DNA of 64,000 bases from Methanobacterium paludis (GCF_000214725.1 NC_015574.1:1004001-1068000), one strand, 5' to 3'. Positions 46,148 through 54,950 are shown, counted from the stretch's first letter. Notes: generated by a model from the letters alone, not told the origin. Translations and numbers: made by a program.

Positions 46148-47543
46148 ATTTCCTTTTAGGTATTAATCCACCAAAGACAGCTAATAAAGCGAGTGCTAAT
46201 AGTGCTAATGGTGCTCCTGTTGTTTGCATTGGAACTCCAGCAGCTGCTGTGGTTACGTTAGCAGGTTCTGCTGTAGTTGTAGTTGTTGTTGTGGTTTTTT
46301 TCTCTTTTTTTGCATGACGTCCGCAGTTTGGAACTTCTTTAGTTAACCATGGGCAGTAAAGTGTAACTCCAGATCCTCCAATTAAACAGCATGGATCTTT
46401 GTTACAACCGAACCAGTTGCACTGAGCGTTTAACTTTTTGCAGCCGTTGTTTACTATAGCTAAACTGAATGGTCCACTTGCAATTATGTTGTTGTAGTGG
46501 ACTTCGTTGAGCTCACTTATACAACCATCGTTGTCTCTTACGTAGACACATACAGTTGCTGGTATGCAGGTTTTTATGTTGTTTTTGATGATTTCGTTTC
46601 CTTTTGAACCAGCGATTAATATTCCTTTTCCGTGGTTGTTGATTATGTCGTTACATTTGACGAGATTTCCATTTGATTCACAAAGGACTACTCCATCAAA
46701 GTAGTTGTTTTCTATTTCGTTGTTTATTATGTCGTTGAAGTCAGATTTGTATAGACTAATTCCGTCATCAAGGTTGGATTCTACTTCGTTGTTTATTATT
46801 TTGTTTCCTTCAGATTTGAATAGGGATATTCCATCGTCACCGTTGACTTTTATGTCGTTACAGTCAATGGTGTTTCCGTCAGAGTGGTTTAGAGAAATTC
46901 CGTCATCAAGGTTGTATTTAATTTCGTTGTTCTTAATGCAGTTAAAGTCAGCGTTATTAAGCTCAACTCCATCGCCGTTGGAAACGATCTTGTTGTCTGA
47001 GATTTTACAACCAATAACATCGTTTAACTCAACACCGTCTGAACCACCCATTATGGTAAAACCTTCAATGATGGTTTTATCTCCACCGTTCTTTATTTGG
47101 AAAACTGGATCGTTTGGATTACATGCTACAACTACTGCTCCATCTAATCCGATTATCCTCAACATTTTGTCAATTACCACGTTCTCCTTATAAACCCCAC
47201 ATTCTACTATTATGGTGTCCCCACAGATAGCAGCATTGACTGCTTGTTGAATTGTTGAATAGTGGATTGGGCTACCAACAATGTAAGGGTCTCCACCTGA
47301 ACTTGTGGATGCGGCAGGCGTAGTTGCTGCAGGCGTAGTTGACGCGGCAGGCGTGGTTGATGTATTTGTGGCAGGTGTAGTAGATGTTGGGGTTGATGAT
47401 GCGTTTGTAGCGGCTGTAGATGTTACAGTATCAGTTGCAGCAGTTGTATTTGTGTCTGCTGCTGCTACTGCTCCACAGATTACTAATGCAAATACGAACG
47501 TTAATGCTAACATTGCAGTTCGCTTTTGCATATTTTTTCGCAT
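46146..47543 (-). CDS. secreted beta-helix surface protein with C-terminal anchor (surface gene A)
   Basis: A 465-residue protein. ATG at 47543 follows AGAGGTGAAAAA. It has a signal peptide (about 1-28), a Thr/Ala/Pro linker likely to be O-glycosylated (30-80), then a right-handed parallel beta-helix of NosD/CASH type made of ~23-residue rungs with Asp-Gly-(Ile/Val)-x-Leu and Asn-x-Ile motifs. A Cys-containing cap and a Thr-rich stalk follow. The last 28 residues are Val-Pro-Met-Gln-Thr-Thr-Gly-Ala-Pro, a hydrophobic helix and Pro-Lys-Arg-Lys, which look like a sorting or anchor signal. It is probably an adhesin-like or glycan-binding envelope protein. Confidence 0.85.
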   Translation of the reverse strand: MRKNMQKRTAMLALTFVFALVICGAVAAADTNTTAATDTVTSTAATNASSTPTSTTPATNTSTTPAASTTPAATTPAASTSSGGDPYIVGSPIHYSTIQQAVNAAICGDTIIVECGVYKENVVIDKMLRIIGLDGAVVVACNPNDPVFQIKNGGDKTIIEGFTIMGGSDGVELNDVIGCKISDNKIVSNGDGVELNNADFNCIKNNEIKYNLDDGISLNHSDGNTIDCNDIKVNGDDGISLFKSEGNKIINNEVESNLDDGISLYKSDFNDIINNEIENNYFDGVVLCESNGNLVKCNDIINNHGKGILIAGSKGNEIIKNNIKTCIPATVCVYVRDNDGCISELNEVHYNNIIASGPFSLAIVNNGCKKLNAQCNWFGCNKDPCCLIGGSGVTLYCPWLTKEVPNCGRHAKKEKKTTTTTTTTAEPANVTTAAAGVPMQTTGAPLALLALALLAVFGGLIPKRK

Positions 47544-47780
47544 TTTTTCACCTCTTTTATTAAATTTTTTAATATATGTTCTTGTTTCGCAGAGTACCAA
47601 CAATAAGTAGGAATGTATTAAGACAATTCATCTAAAACCTGGTGTCACATATACTAAAAAAAGGCATTTAACAATATAATGCTGCCTATGTGACATCCAT
47701 AGGTTTTATATTCTTGCTAACTAATTCCCGCTCCGATTAGTACCGTGTGCTAACGAGTTAGATATATAACCTTTATACAA
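47544..47780 (-). promoter_or_regulatory. structured promoter-leader, copy A
   Basis: Inner hairpin: TGTCACATA (47643-47651) with TATGTGACA (47687-47695), extended by AAAACCT (47634-47640) with AGGTTTT (47701-47707). Outer long-range helix: GTACCAA (47594-47600) with TTAGTAC (47737-47743), including one G-U pair on the RNA, and AGTAGGA with TCCCGCT with one mismatch. The TATA-like ATATATAAC lies at 47762-47770 and TTTAATACTTTCT follows. It is the most diverged of six copies, yet it keeps both helices. Confidence 0.7.
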
Positions 47781-48255
47781 TTTAATACTTTCTGTTAGCA
47801 TAATGATCAGATATTTTCGTATTTGTGCAGAACTGTTAAATATTTTCTTAGAAATTGTAGAATAGTGTTCAATTGGAGAATTAATATTATTTCTGCATAT
47901 TGTACGCAGATAACTTTTAAAATTTTAAATTAAAAAAAGAATGAAAAAATTAGAAATTTTAGTGCAGCTTGGTAAATTATTTGGGGTTTAAACATAGTAT
48001 ATACCCTTTTTTAAGTATTAATTTAACACTTAAATCAAAAGATTTTTATATTAAAATATAATAATATTTATAGTTATTTAAAGGAAGAAGAAAAATTTAC
48101 TTTATAAAAATTTAATCCATCTCTCAATTCATTAATTGATTTTTAGTTATCATTCAATAGGTATTCCATTTATAAGAAGTTAACATAGAACAAAAAAAGC
48201 TTTTAAAAGTCTTTACTTTAGTTTCTGTAATATCTAAAAAAATAAAAAAAATGGG
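47781..48255. other. gap upstream of copy A
   Basis: AT-rich. It contains the conserved upstream word GTGTTCAATT near 47868 and no ORF. The distal block found upstream of genes B to E is not recognisable here. Confidence 0.5.
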
Positions 48256-48275
48256 AAAAGGGTTTAAACCTTTTT
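48256..48275 (-). terminator. hairpin terminator of surface gene B
   Basis: GGTTTAAACC core (48261-48270) with A/T arms at the stop codon, followed by T-runs. Matches the hairpin after gene A. Confidence 0.65.
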
Positions 48276-49923
48276 ATTTCCTTTTAGGTATTAATCCACC
48301 AAAGACAGCTAGTAAAGCGAGTGCTAATAATGCTAATGGTGCTCCTGTTGTTTGCATTGGAACAGAAATTGTAGCTCCAGAAGTTGTTACTGTGGTTACT
48401 TTAGCTGCTCCTACTTCCATTGTTTCTTTCTCTTTTTTGTTTATTTCTTTGTGGTGTCTCATTCCGCAGCAGAATCTTTCATGGTGTCTTCCGCAGCAGA
48501 ATCTTTCGCAACGGAATTTTTCGCAGCAGAATCTTTCACGGTGGGTTCCACAACATTTTACAGGGCATTTTAAGACCGGGCAAATGAGTGTAATTCCACA
48601 GCCTCCAATTTTAGGACAGCCACAGCCGAACCAGTTGCACTGAGCGTTTAACTTTTTGCAGCCGTTGTTTACTATAGCTAAGCTGAATGGTCCGCTTGCA
48701 ATTATGTTGTTGAAGTGGATTTCATTGAATTCACTTGTCCTGTCTGCAGGTCCTGTTCCTTCACTGTCTTTTACATAGACACATACGCTGCATGGTACGC
48801 ATGTTTTTATGTTGTTATTGATGATTACATTTCCTCTTGAACCATCGATGAATACGCCTTTTCCGCGGTTGTTGGTTATGTCGTTACATTTGATTAAGTT
48901 TCCATCTGACTCAAGAAGGTGTATTCCATTACAGTAGTTGTTTTCAATTTCGTTGTTTATTATTTTGTTCCAGTTAGAGTTGCATAATTTAACTCCACTG
49001 TCAAGGTTTTTCTCTATTTCATTGCCTTTAATCCAGTTTCCTTCAGATCTGGATAAGGATACCCCATTTTTATTGAGTTTTATCTCATTACATTCAATGA
49101 CGTTTCCGTCAGAGCAGCTTAGAGAAATTCCATCATTAAGGTTGTATTTAATTTCATTGTCCTTAATCAAGTTCCAGTCGGCGTGATTAAGCTCGATTCC
49201 ATCGCCGTTGGCAACTATTTTATTGTCTCTGATTTTAACGTTATCGGCATGGTTTAGTTCAACGCCATCTGAACCACCCATTATAGTGAAACCTTTAATT
49301 GTAGTTCCACTTCCGCATGCATTTACTTGGAAAACTGGTTTGTTTGGATCACATGCTACAACTACTGCGCCATCTAACCCGATTAGGGTTAGCATTTTGT
49401 TAATTACCACGTTTTCTTTATACACTCCGCATCCTACTATTATGGTATCCCCACAGATAGCAGCATCGACTGCTTGTTGAATTGTTGAATAGTGGATTGG
49501 GCTACCAACGATGTAAGGGTCTCCGCCTGAAGTTGTTGCGGCAGTTGCAGCTGTTGTTGTTTCTCCTGTGGCAGGTGTAGTAGATGTTGGAGTTGTGGAT
49601 GCTGCTGGTGTTGACGCAGTTGTTGTTGTGGCTGGTGTGGATGTTGCTGTTGTTGTGGCTGGTGTTGACGCAGTTGTTGTTGTGGCTGGTGTGGATGTTG
49701 CTGTTGTTGTGGCTGGTGTTGACGCAGTTGTTGTTGTGGATGTTGCTGTTGTTGTGGCTGGTGTTGACGCAGTTGTTGTTGTGGCTGGTGCTGCACTTAC
49801 GCTAGAACCACTTGAGGCAGTTGCAGTTGTATTGTCTGCTGCTGCTACTGCTCCACAGATTACTAATGCAAATACGAACGTTAATGCTAACATTGCAGTT
49901 CGCTTTTGCATATTTTTTCGCAT
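48274..49923 (-). CDS. secreted beta-helix surface protein with Cys/His-rich insert (surface gene B)
   Basis: A 549-residue paralog of surface gene A. ATG at 49923 follows AGAGGTGAAAAA. It has a signal peptide, a long linker with repeats of Thr-Ala-Ser-Thr-Pro-Ala-Thr-Thr, a NosD-like beta-helix (about 130-390), then a Cys/His/Arg-rich block (about 440-500) with repeated Glu-Arg-Phe-Cys-Cys and His-His units absent from gene A. It ends in the same Val-Pro-Met-Gln-Thr-Thr-Gly-Ala-Pro plus helix plus Pro-Lys-Arg-Lys anchor. The insert suggests metal binding or disulfide cross-linking outside the cell. Confidence 0.85.
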   Translation of the reverse strand: MRKNMQKRTAMLALTFVFALVICGAVAAADNTTATASSGSSVSAAPATTTTASTPATTTATSTTTTASTPATTTATSTPATTTTASTPATTTATSTPATTTTASTPAASTTPTSTTPATGETTTAATAATTSGGDPYIVGSPIHYSTIQQAVDAAICGDTIIVGCGVYKENVVINKMLTLIGLDGAVVVACDPNKPVFQVNACGSGTTIKGFTIMGGSDGVELNHADNVKIRDNKIVANGDGIELNHADWNLIKDNEIKYNLNDGISLSCSDGNVIECNEIKLNKNGVSLSRSEGNWIKGNEIEKNLDSGVKLCNSNWNKIINNEIENNYCNGIHLLESDGNLIKCNDITNNRGKGVFIDGSRGNVIINNNIKTCVPCSVCVYVKDSEGTGPADRTSEFNEIHFNNIIASGPFSLAIVNNGCKKLNAQCNWFGCGCPKIGGCGITLICPVLKCPVKCCGTHRERFCCEKFRCERFCCGRHHERFCCGMRHHKEINKKEKETMEVGAAKVTTVTTSGATISVPMQTTGAPLALLALALLAVFGGLIPKRK

Positions 49924-50140
49924 TTTTTCACCTCTTTTTTTATTTTTATATTCTTGTTTATCAAAAAGTATCAATAATAAGTAGGAAAGTATGATAAAAT
50001 TACTTTTAAACCTCCGTTCCACAAATCCTAAAAAAGAAGTTTAACGGAATTATGTGGGGATTGTAGGTTTTAGATCAATATCTTAAAAATCCTACTTTTA
50101 GTTGATACTTTTATCATCGTATTAATTATATTTATTTTAG
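49924..50140 (-). promoter_or_regulatory. structured promoter-leader, copy B
   Basis: Outer helix arms: 49964-49986 and 50090-50112 (AAGTAGGA with TCCTACTT, and AAAAGTATCAA with TTGATACTTTT, 19 pairs around a 4-base internal loop). Inner hairpin: CCACA (50019-50023) with TGTGG (50053-50057), flanked by AAACCT and AGGTTT. The start-site palindrome TGATA-CTTT-TATCA is at 50103-50116. TATATTTAT near 50128-50136 is the TATA candidate. Confidence 0.75.
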
Positions 50141-50254
50141 ATAATTTAATACTTTCTATCACAAAATAGTAAGAATATTCTTAAATTATGCAATATTGTA
50201 AGATATTTTCTTAAAATTTGTAGAATTTTGTTCAATTAACTAATGGATATTGCT

Positions 50255-50360
50255 TTTGCGTATCCCAAGTTAAGGATTCTCAGAATTATGAGTTAAAATA
50301 TGAGTGAATAACTCAAGAATTTTAACCCATTTAAAAGTAGTATTCACGTTTTTAGCCTTT
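50255..50360 (-). promoter_or_regulatory. distal conserved upstream block of gene B
   Basis: Block shared with the upstream regions of genes C, D and E. It includes GTTAAAAT (50292-50299) and ATTTTAAC (50319-50326) as an inverted repeat, and the word CCCATTTAAAAG. Confidence 0.6.
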
Positions 50361-50594
50361 TATATAACTCTTTTTTGTCGTGAGTTTAACTACATAAAAA
50401 AAACAGGATTTTATATTATACAAAAAACAGGATATTAAATTCAGAAGGCTTAAAAAAGAAGAATTTAAATTTCATCAAAAATTTTGATTAAGTTTCCATT
50501 TATTTAATTAATTTTTAGGACTTTTTTTCTTATTAAGTAAAAAAAAGAACGGTTTATACTTTAATTTCTTAGTTTTTCAAAAAAAATAAAAAGT

Positions 50595-50626
50595 AAAGGT
50601 AAATTTTTTTCATTCTCTTTACCTTT
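50595..50626 (-). terminator. hairpin terminator of surface gene C
   Basis: AAAGGTAAA (50595-50603) pairs with TTTACCTTT (50618-50626), followed on the transcript by T-rich sequence. Confidence 0.6.
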
Positions 50627-50713
50627 CATTTCAAAGACTGTGTCTGTTTGAACTAAAACTCAACAGATGTACCTTTTGGTGTTTTTTTTTGAATATATTA
50701 TTTGGTTACAGTC

Positions 50714-50821
50714 TTATCGTGCTGGTGGTTGGTAATGGTGGTGTTGGTTTCTTCTTATTACATAGTTTCTTGGATTATCTCCCTGTTCGTCATGATTTTC
50801 AGCTTTTAAAGTTATGGAACT
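50714..50821 (-). pseudogene. in-frame open continuation after the gene C stop
   Basis: After the TAA of gene C (50822-50824) the same frame stays open for 35 codons and reads a polar peptide rich in Asn, Arg, His and Gln, ending His-His-His-Tyr-Gln-Pro-Pro-Ala-Arg. The composition is like the gene C repeats. It may be the lost C-terminus of a longer protein. Confidence 0.35.
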
Positions 50822-51907
50822 TTATCGGCGAAAATCGTTGTTTCTGAAGTTCATTCTGAAGTTGTCCCTGTTTCTGAAGTTTATTCTAAAGTTGTCCCTG
50901 TGATGTCTGTTCATGAACCTGTGGTTGCAGCCGCAGTTCCAGTTCCACCATGGGTCTATTCTGCAACATCTTGAGTTTTTGAAGTCGTCTCGGTCTCTGC
51001 AGTTTACTCTAAATCTATCAGGATCTCTGAAGTTCATTCTGAAGTTGTCCCGGTGTCTGTTCATGAACCTGTGGTTGCAGCCGCAGTTCCAGTTCCACCA
51101 TGGGTCGTTCCACACTCTGAAGTTGTTCCTATGATGTCTTTTCATGAATTTGTGGTTGCAGCCGCAGTTCCAGTTCCAGCGTGGGTCGTTCCACCATATA
51201 TTGTTTCTGTGGTGTCTTTTTACGAATTTGTGGTTGCAGTTGCAGTTCCACCATGGGTCTATCCATTGCTGGTGATGTCTGTGTCTGTGTCTAAATTTCT
51301 GGTTGCAATTGCACCAAGGATCGTACCAGTTCCACCATGTAGATCCTCCGCAACATCTAAAGTTGTCGCGACCTCTGCAGTTTACTCTAAAATTACCAGG
51401 ATCTCTGCAGTTTACTCTAAAGTCGTTTCTGCCATTTCGGCATATTCTGTTGTCATCTCGGCCTTTGTTGTCATCTCGGATTTTGCCATCTTCACGGTTT
51501 TGGATTTTGCCATCTTCACGGTTTTGGATTTTGCCATCTTCACGGTTTTGGATTCCGTTGTCTCCTTTGACACTTGTACCTATTTGACTTCCTGGTGCTA
51601 AACCAGATCCAGATCCACTTTTGCCTGAGGTTCCAGCTCCGACTGAGGTTCCAGCTCCGACTGAGGTTCCAGCTCCGACTGAGGTTCCAGCTCCGACTGA
51701 GGTTCCAGCTCCGACTGAGGTTCCAGCTCCGACTGAGGTTCCAGCTCCGACTGAGGTTCCAGCTCCGACTGAGGTTCCAGCTCCGACTGAGGTTCCAGAT
51801 TCATGTCCACCGGAATTTGGTGCTGCAGATGCTGCTCCACAAAGTACCAATGCAAAAACAAAAGCTACGGTAAATATTGCGGCTCTCTTTTGCACATTCT
51901 TTCGCAT
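50822..51907 (-). CDS. secreted Trp/Asn/Cys/His/Arg-rich repeat protein (surface gene C)
   Basis: A 361-residue protein. ATG follows AGAGGTGAAAAA. It has a signal peptide (1-28), nine perfect Gly-Thr-Ser-Val-Gly-Ala hexapeptides, three Asn-Arg-Glu-Asp-Gly-Lys-Ile-Gln octapeptides, then a block of four or five irregular repeats of ~30 residues with Asp-Pro-Trp-Trp-Asn-Trp-Asn-Cys-Gly-Cys-Asn-His and Met-(Lys/Asn)-Arg-His-His. No membrane anchor is present. No family is recognised. The aromatic, Cys and His content suggests matrix, metal-binding or adhesive material outside the wall. Confidence 0.75.
   Translation of the reverse strand: MRKNVQKRAAIFTVAFVFALVLCGAASAAPNSGGHESGTSVGAGTSVGAGTSVGAGTSVGAGTSVGAGTSVGAGTSVGAGTSVGAGTSVGAGTSGKSGSGSGLAPGSQIGTSVKGDNGIQNREDGKIQNREDGKIQNREDGKIRDDNKGRDDNRICRNGRNDFRVNCRDPGNFRVNCRGRDNFRCCGGSTWWNWYDPWCNCNQKFRHRHRHHQQWIDPWWNCNCNHKFVKRHHRNNIWWNDPRWNWNCGCNHKFMKRHHRNNFRVWNDPWWNWNCGCNHRFMNRHRDNFRMNFRDPDRFRVNCRDRDDFKNSRCCRIDPWWNWNCGCNHRFMNRHHRDNFRINFRNRDNFRMNFRNNDFRR
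51626..51791. repeat. nine identical 18-bp tandem repeats
   Basis: Unit GTTCCAGCTCCGACTGAG (plus strand) repeated nine times without variation; it encodes Gly-Thr-Ser-Val-Gly-Ala in gene C. Confidence 0.95.
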
Positions 51908-52110
51908 TTTTTCACCTCTTTATTATTCATTTCAAAAGTATTAATTAAAAGTAGGAAAGTATGAGGTAGTTATCTTGAACGCCATTCCACAAATCCTGAA
52001 AAAGAAGTTTAACGGAATTATGTGGGAATTACAGGTTTTAGATAATGCCCTCAAAAATCCTACTTTGGTTGACACTTTTATCAACGTATTCATTATATTT
52101 ATTTTAATTA
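51908..52110 (-). promoter_or_regulatory. structured promoter-leader, copy C
   Basis: Outer helix: AAGTAGGA (51949-51956) with TCCTACTT (52058-52065), plus AAAAGT with ACTTTT (arms 51934-51956 and 52058-52079). Inner hairpin: CCACA (51987-51991) with TGTGG (52021-52025). Start-site palindrome GTTGA (52068-52072) with TCAAC (52081-52085). TATA candidate ATTATATTTATT near 52092. Confidence 0.72.
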
Positions 52111-52216
52111 ATTTAATACTTTCTATTACAAAATAGTAAGAATATTCTCGAATTATATAATATTGTAAGGTATTTTCTTAAAATTTGTAGAATATTGTTC
52201 AATTTAATACTTGATG

Positions 52217-52320
52217 TTGCTTTTGCGTATCTCAAGTTAGGGATTTTTAGAATTTTGGATTAAAATCTGAGTGAATAACTTAAGAATTTTAGCCCATTTA
52301 AAAGTGGTATTCATGTTTTT
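52217..52320 (-). promoter_or_regulatory. distal conserved upstream block of gene C
   Basis: Aligns with 50255-50360 and 55053-55155: TTTTGCGTAT, then TTAAAAT, GAGTGAATAACTTAAG, ATTTTA and CCCATTTAAAAG in the same order. Confidence 0.6.
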
Positions 52321-52554
52321 AGCATTCATATATCTATTTTGTTGTAGGTTTATTCCATAAAAAACAAGATTTTTGTATTTTATCTGGAAAAGATGTATGG
52401 AATTCAGTTTTTATGTTTAAAAAGAAGGATTTAATTTCATCAAAATTTTTCTAAATTGTTTATAGTTATTCAATAAAAATATTCATAAAAAAAAGAAATG
52501 ATTTATGCCTCAATCTTATTTCTTTAATTTCAAAAAAATAAAAAAATAGGAGGT

Positions 52555-52630
52555 TTACAGGCTTATTGCTCTGCTGTCGTTTTTGAATAGGGTGTTGTTT
52601 TTGTTTTTGGTGTCTTCAGACCAGTACTCC
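52555..52630 (-). pseudogene. frameshifted 3' end of surface gene D
   Basis: Just past the stop of gene D another frame reads Ser-Glu-Asp-Thr-Lys-Asn-Lys-Asn-Asn and 12 more residues, which align with the repeat pattern Gly-Ser-Asp-Asp-Thr-Glu-Ile-Lys-Asn, then stop at 52555-52557. It looks like the original repeat-coding end, lost by a small deletion. Confidence 0.45.
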
Positions 52631-54721
52631 CTCGTCTTCGTTTGCGAATATGAAGCTGTTTTTGATTTCGGTGTCGTCAGATCCGTATACGCTTACTCCG
52701 TCATCTTCGTTTGCGAATATGAAGCTGTTTTTGATTTTGGTGTCGTCAGATCCGTATACGCTTACTCCGTCATTTTCGTTTGCGAATATGAAACAGTTTT
52801 CGATTTCAGTGTCGTCAGATCTGTATACACCTACTCCGTCATCTCCGTTTGCGAATATGAACTTTTCTTCAATTTCGGTGCCGTCAGTTCTGTATACACT
52901 TATTCCGTCATTTCTGTTTCCGAATATGAACTCCTTTCCGATTTGGTTGTCGTCAGATCTTACATTTACTTCATCATCTCCGTTTGCGAATATTAAGGCT
53001 TCAGATCCGTATATGCCTATTCCGTCATGGCCATTTGCGAATATGTTGTTAAGTAGAATTGCGTTGTCGTCAGATCCGTATAGGCTTATTCCGTTATCTT
53101 CGTTTGCGAATATGTTGTTAAGTAGAATTGCGTTGAAGTTGGATCCGTATAGGCTTATTCCGTTATCTTCGTTTGCGAATATGTTGTTAAGTAGAATTGC
53201 GTTGAAGTTGGATCCGTATAGGCTTATTCCGTTATCTTCGTTTGCGAATATGAAGTTGTCTGCAATTAGGTTGAAGTTGGATCCGTATAGGCTTATTCCG
53301 TCATCTTCGTTTGCGAATATGAAGTTGTCTTCGATGTTGGTGAAGGCAGAGTCTTCTAAACTTATTCCGTCATCTTCGTTTGCGAATATGAAGTTGTCTT
53401 CGATGTTGGTGAAGAGAGAGTCTTCTAAACTTATTCCGTCATCTTCGTTTGCGAATATGAAGTTGTCTTCGATGTTGGTGAAAGCTGAGTCTTCGACGTT
53501 TATTCCGTTGTCACCGTTTCCGATTACGTTGTTGTCTTCGATGTTGGTGAAGAGAGAGTCTTCGACGTTTATTCCGTTGTCACCGTTTCCGATTACGTTG
53601 TTGTCTTCGATGTTGGTGAAGAGAGAGTCTTCGACGTTTATTCCGTTATCTTCGTTTGCGAATATGAAGTTGTCTTCGATGTTGGTGAAGAGAGAGTCTT
53701 CGACGTTTATTCCGTTATCTTCGTTTGCGAATATGAAGTTGTCTTCGATGTTGGTGAAAGCTGAGTCTTCGACGTTTATTCCGTTGTCACCGTTTCCGAT
53801 TACGTTGTTGTCTTCGATGTTGGTGAAGAGAGAGTCTTCGACGTTTATTCCGTTATCTTCGTTTGCGAATATGAAGTTGTCTTCTATTTCGGTGAAGGCT
53901 GAGTCTTCCACGTTTATTCCGTTGTCACCGTTTCCGATTACGGTGTTGTCTTCTATTTCGGTGAAGGCTGAGTCTTCCACGTTTATTCCGTTGTCACCGT
54001 TTCCGATTACGGTGTTGTCTTCTATTTCGGTGAAGGCTGAGTCTTCGACGTTTATTCCGTTATCTTCGTTTGCGAATATGAAGTTGTCTTCGATGTTGGT
54101 GAAAGCTGAGTCTTCGACGTTTATTCCGTTGTCACCGTTTCCGATTACGGTGTTGTCTTCGATGTTGGTGAAGAGAGAGTCTTCGACGTTTATTCCGTTA
54201 TCTTCGTTTGCGATTACGGTGTTGTCTTCGATGTTGGTGAAAGCTGAGTCTTCGACGTTTATTCCATTGCCACTGTCACCGTTTGCGATTACGTTGTTGT
54301 CTTCGATGTTGGTGAATGTAGAGTCTTCGACGTTTATTCCGTTGTCACCGTTCCCTGTTACGGTGTTGTCTTCGATGTTGGTGTCTTCTGAGTCAGATAC
54401 ACTTATTCCATTATCGCCGTTTGCGAATATGGTGTTGTCTTCGATGTTGGTGTCTTCTGAGTCAGATACACTTATTCCATTATTGCCGTTTGCGAATATG
54501 AAGTTGTTTTCAATTTTGTTGTTGTCAGATCTGGATATGCCGTCAGATCTGGATGTAGATACATCTGTTGTTGGTGTGCTTGATGCAGCAGAACTTAAGG
54601 TCGAACTACCAGAATTAGTTGTAGTTGGGGTGTCTGCTGCTGATACTGCTCCACAAATTATCAGTGCAAAAGCAAACACTAACATTATGGTAGCAGCCTG
54701 CTTTCGCACGTTCTTTCGCAT
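52616..54721 (-). CDS. giant 23-residue-repeat beta-helix surface protein (surface gene D)
   Basis: A 701-residue protein. ATG follows AGAGGTGAAAAA. After the signal peptide and a short Ser/Thr linker there are about 27 tandem repeats of 23 residues (consensus around Asp-Asn-Gly-Ile-Asn-Val-Glu-Asp-Ser-x-Phe-Thr-Asn-Ile-Glu-Asp-Asn-Phe-Ile-Phe), each one turn of a parallel beta-helix. Repeat types change in blocks along the protein, showing expansion by unequal exchange. Unlike genes A and B it has no cap, stalk or anchor and ends inside a repeat, probably because of a frameshift near 52630. Confidence 0.8.
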   Translation of the reverse strand: MRKNVRKQAATIMLVFAFALIICGAVSAADTPTTTNSGSSTLSSAASSTPTTDVSTSRSDGISRSDNNKIENNFIFANGNNGISVSDSEDTNIEDNTIFANGDNGISVSDSEDTNIEDNTVTGNGDNGINVEDSTFTNIEDNNVIANGDSGNGINVEDSAFTNIEDNTVIANEDNGINVEDSLFTNIEDNTVIGNGDNGINVEDSAFTNIEDNFIFANEDNGINVEDSAFTEIEDNTVIGNGDNGINVEDSAFTEIEDNTVIGNGDNGINVEDSAFTEIEDNFIFANEDNGINVEDSLFTNIEDNNVIGNGDNGINVEDSAFTNIEDNFIFANEDNGINVEDSLFTNIEDNFIFANEDNGINVEDSLFTNIEDNNVIGNGDNGINVEDSLFTNIEDNNVIGNGDNGINVEDSAFTNIEDNFIFANEDDGISLEDSLFTNIEDNFIFANEDDGISLEDSAFTNIEDNFIFANEDDGISLYGSNFNLIADNFIFANEDNGISLYGSNFNAILLNNIFANEDNGISLYGSNFNAILLNNIFANEDNGISLYGSDDNAILLNNIFANGHDGIGIYGSEALIFANGDDEVNVRSDDNQIGKEFIFGNRNDGISVYRTDGTEIEEKFIFANGDDGVGVYRSDDTEIENCFIFANENDGVSVYGSDDTKIKNSFIFANEDDGVSVYGSDDTEIKNSFIFANEDEGVLV
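52630..54520. repeat. 69-bp tandem repeat array
   Basis: About 27 units of 69 bases within gene D. Neighbouring units are often nearly identical. Because 69 is a multiple of three, the opposite strand also stays open. Confidence 0.92.
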
Positions 54722-54950
54722 TTTTTCACCTCTTATCTACTTTATTTTTTATTTTCTCTTTGTTTCAAAAAGTATCAATAATAAGTAGGAAAGTATGATG
54801 AATTTATTTTTAAACCATTGTTCCACAAATTCTAAAAAGAAGTTTTAACGGAATTATGTGGGGATTGCAGGTTTCAAATCAATATTTCAAAAAATCCTAC
54901 TTTAGTTGATGCTTTTATCAACGTAATAATTATATTTATTTTAATTAAAT
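54722..54950 (-). promoter_or_regulatory. structured promoter-leader, copy D
   Basis: Outer helix arms 54768-54790 and 54895-54916 (AAGTAGGA with TCCTACTT, and AAAAGTATCAA with TTGATGCTTTT, one mismatch). Inner hairpin: CCACA (54823-54827) with TGTGG (54857-54861), plus AAACC with GGTTT. Start-site palindrome GTTGAT (54905-54910) with ATCAAC (54917-54922). TATA candidate AATTATATTTATT near 54928. Confidence 0.75.

Noticed and set aside
51574..51944. Plus-strand ORFs over the 18-bp repeats
   Set aside because: They come from the repeat unit being open in several frames. The minus-strand frame has the signal peptide, ribosome site and leader.
52630..54520. Possible CRISPR-like array
   Set aside because: The repeats are contiguous 69-bp coding units without unique spacers and encode a beta-helix pattern.
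52650..54788. A 712-codon plus-strand ORF antisense to surface gene D
   Set aside because: It is a by-product of the 69-bp repeats, which keep the opposite strand open. It lacks a signal peptide and a ribosome site, and its composition (Ser/Leu/Phe/Met) is unnatural.
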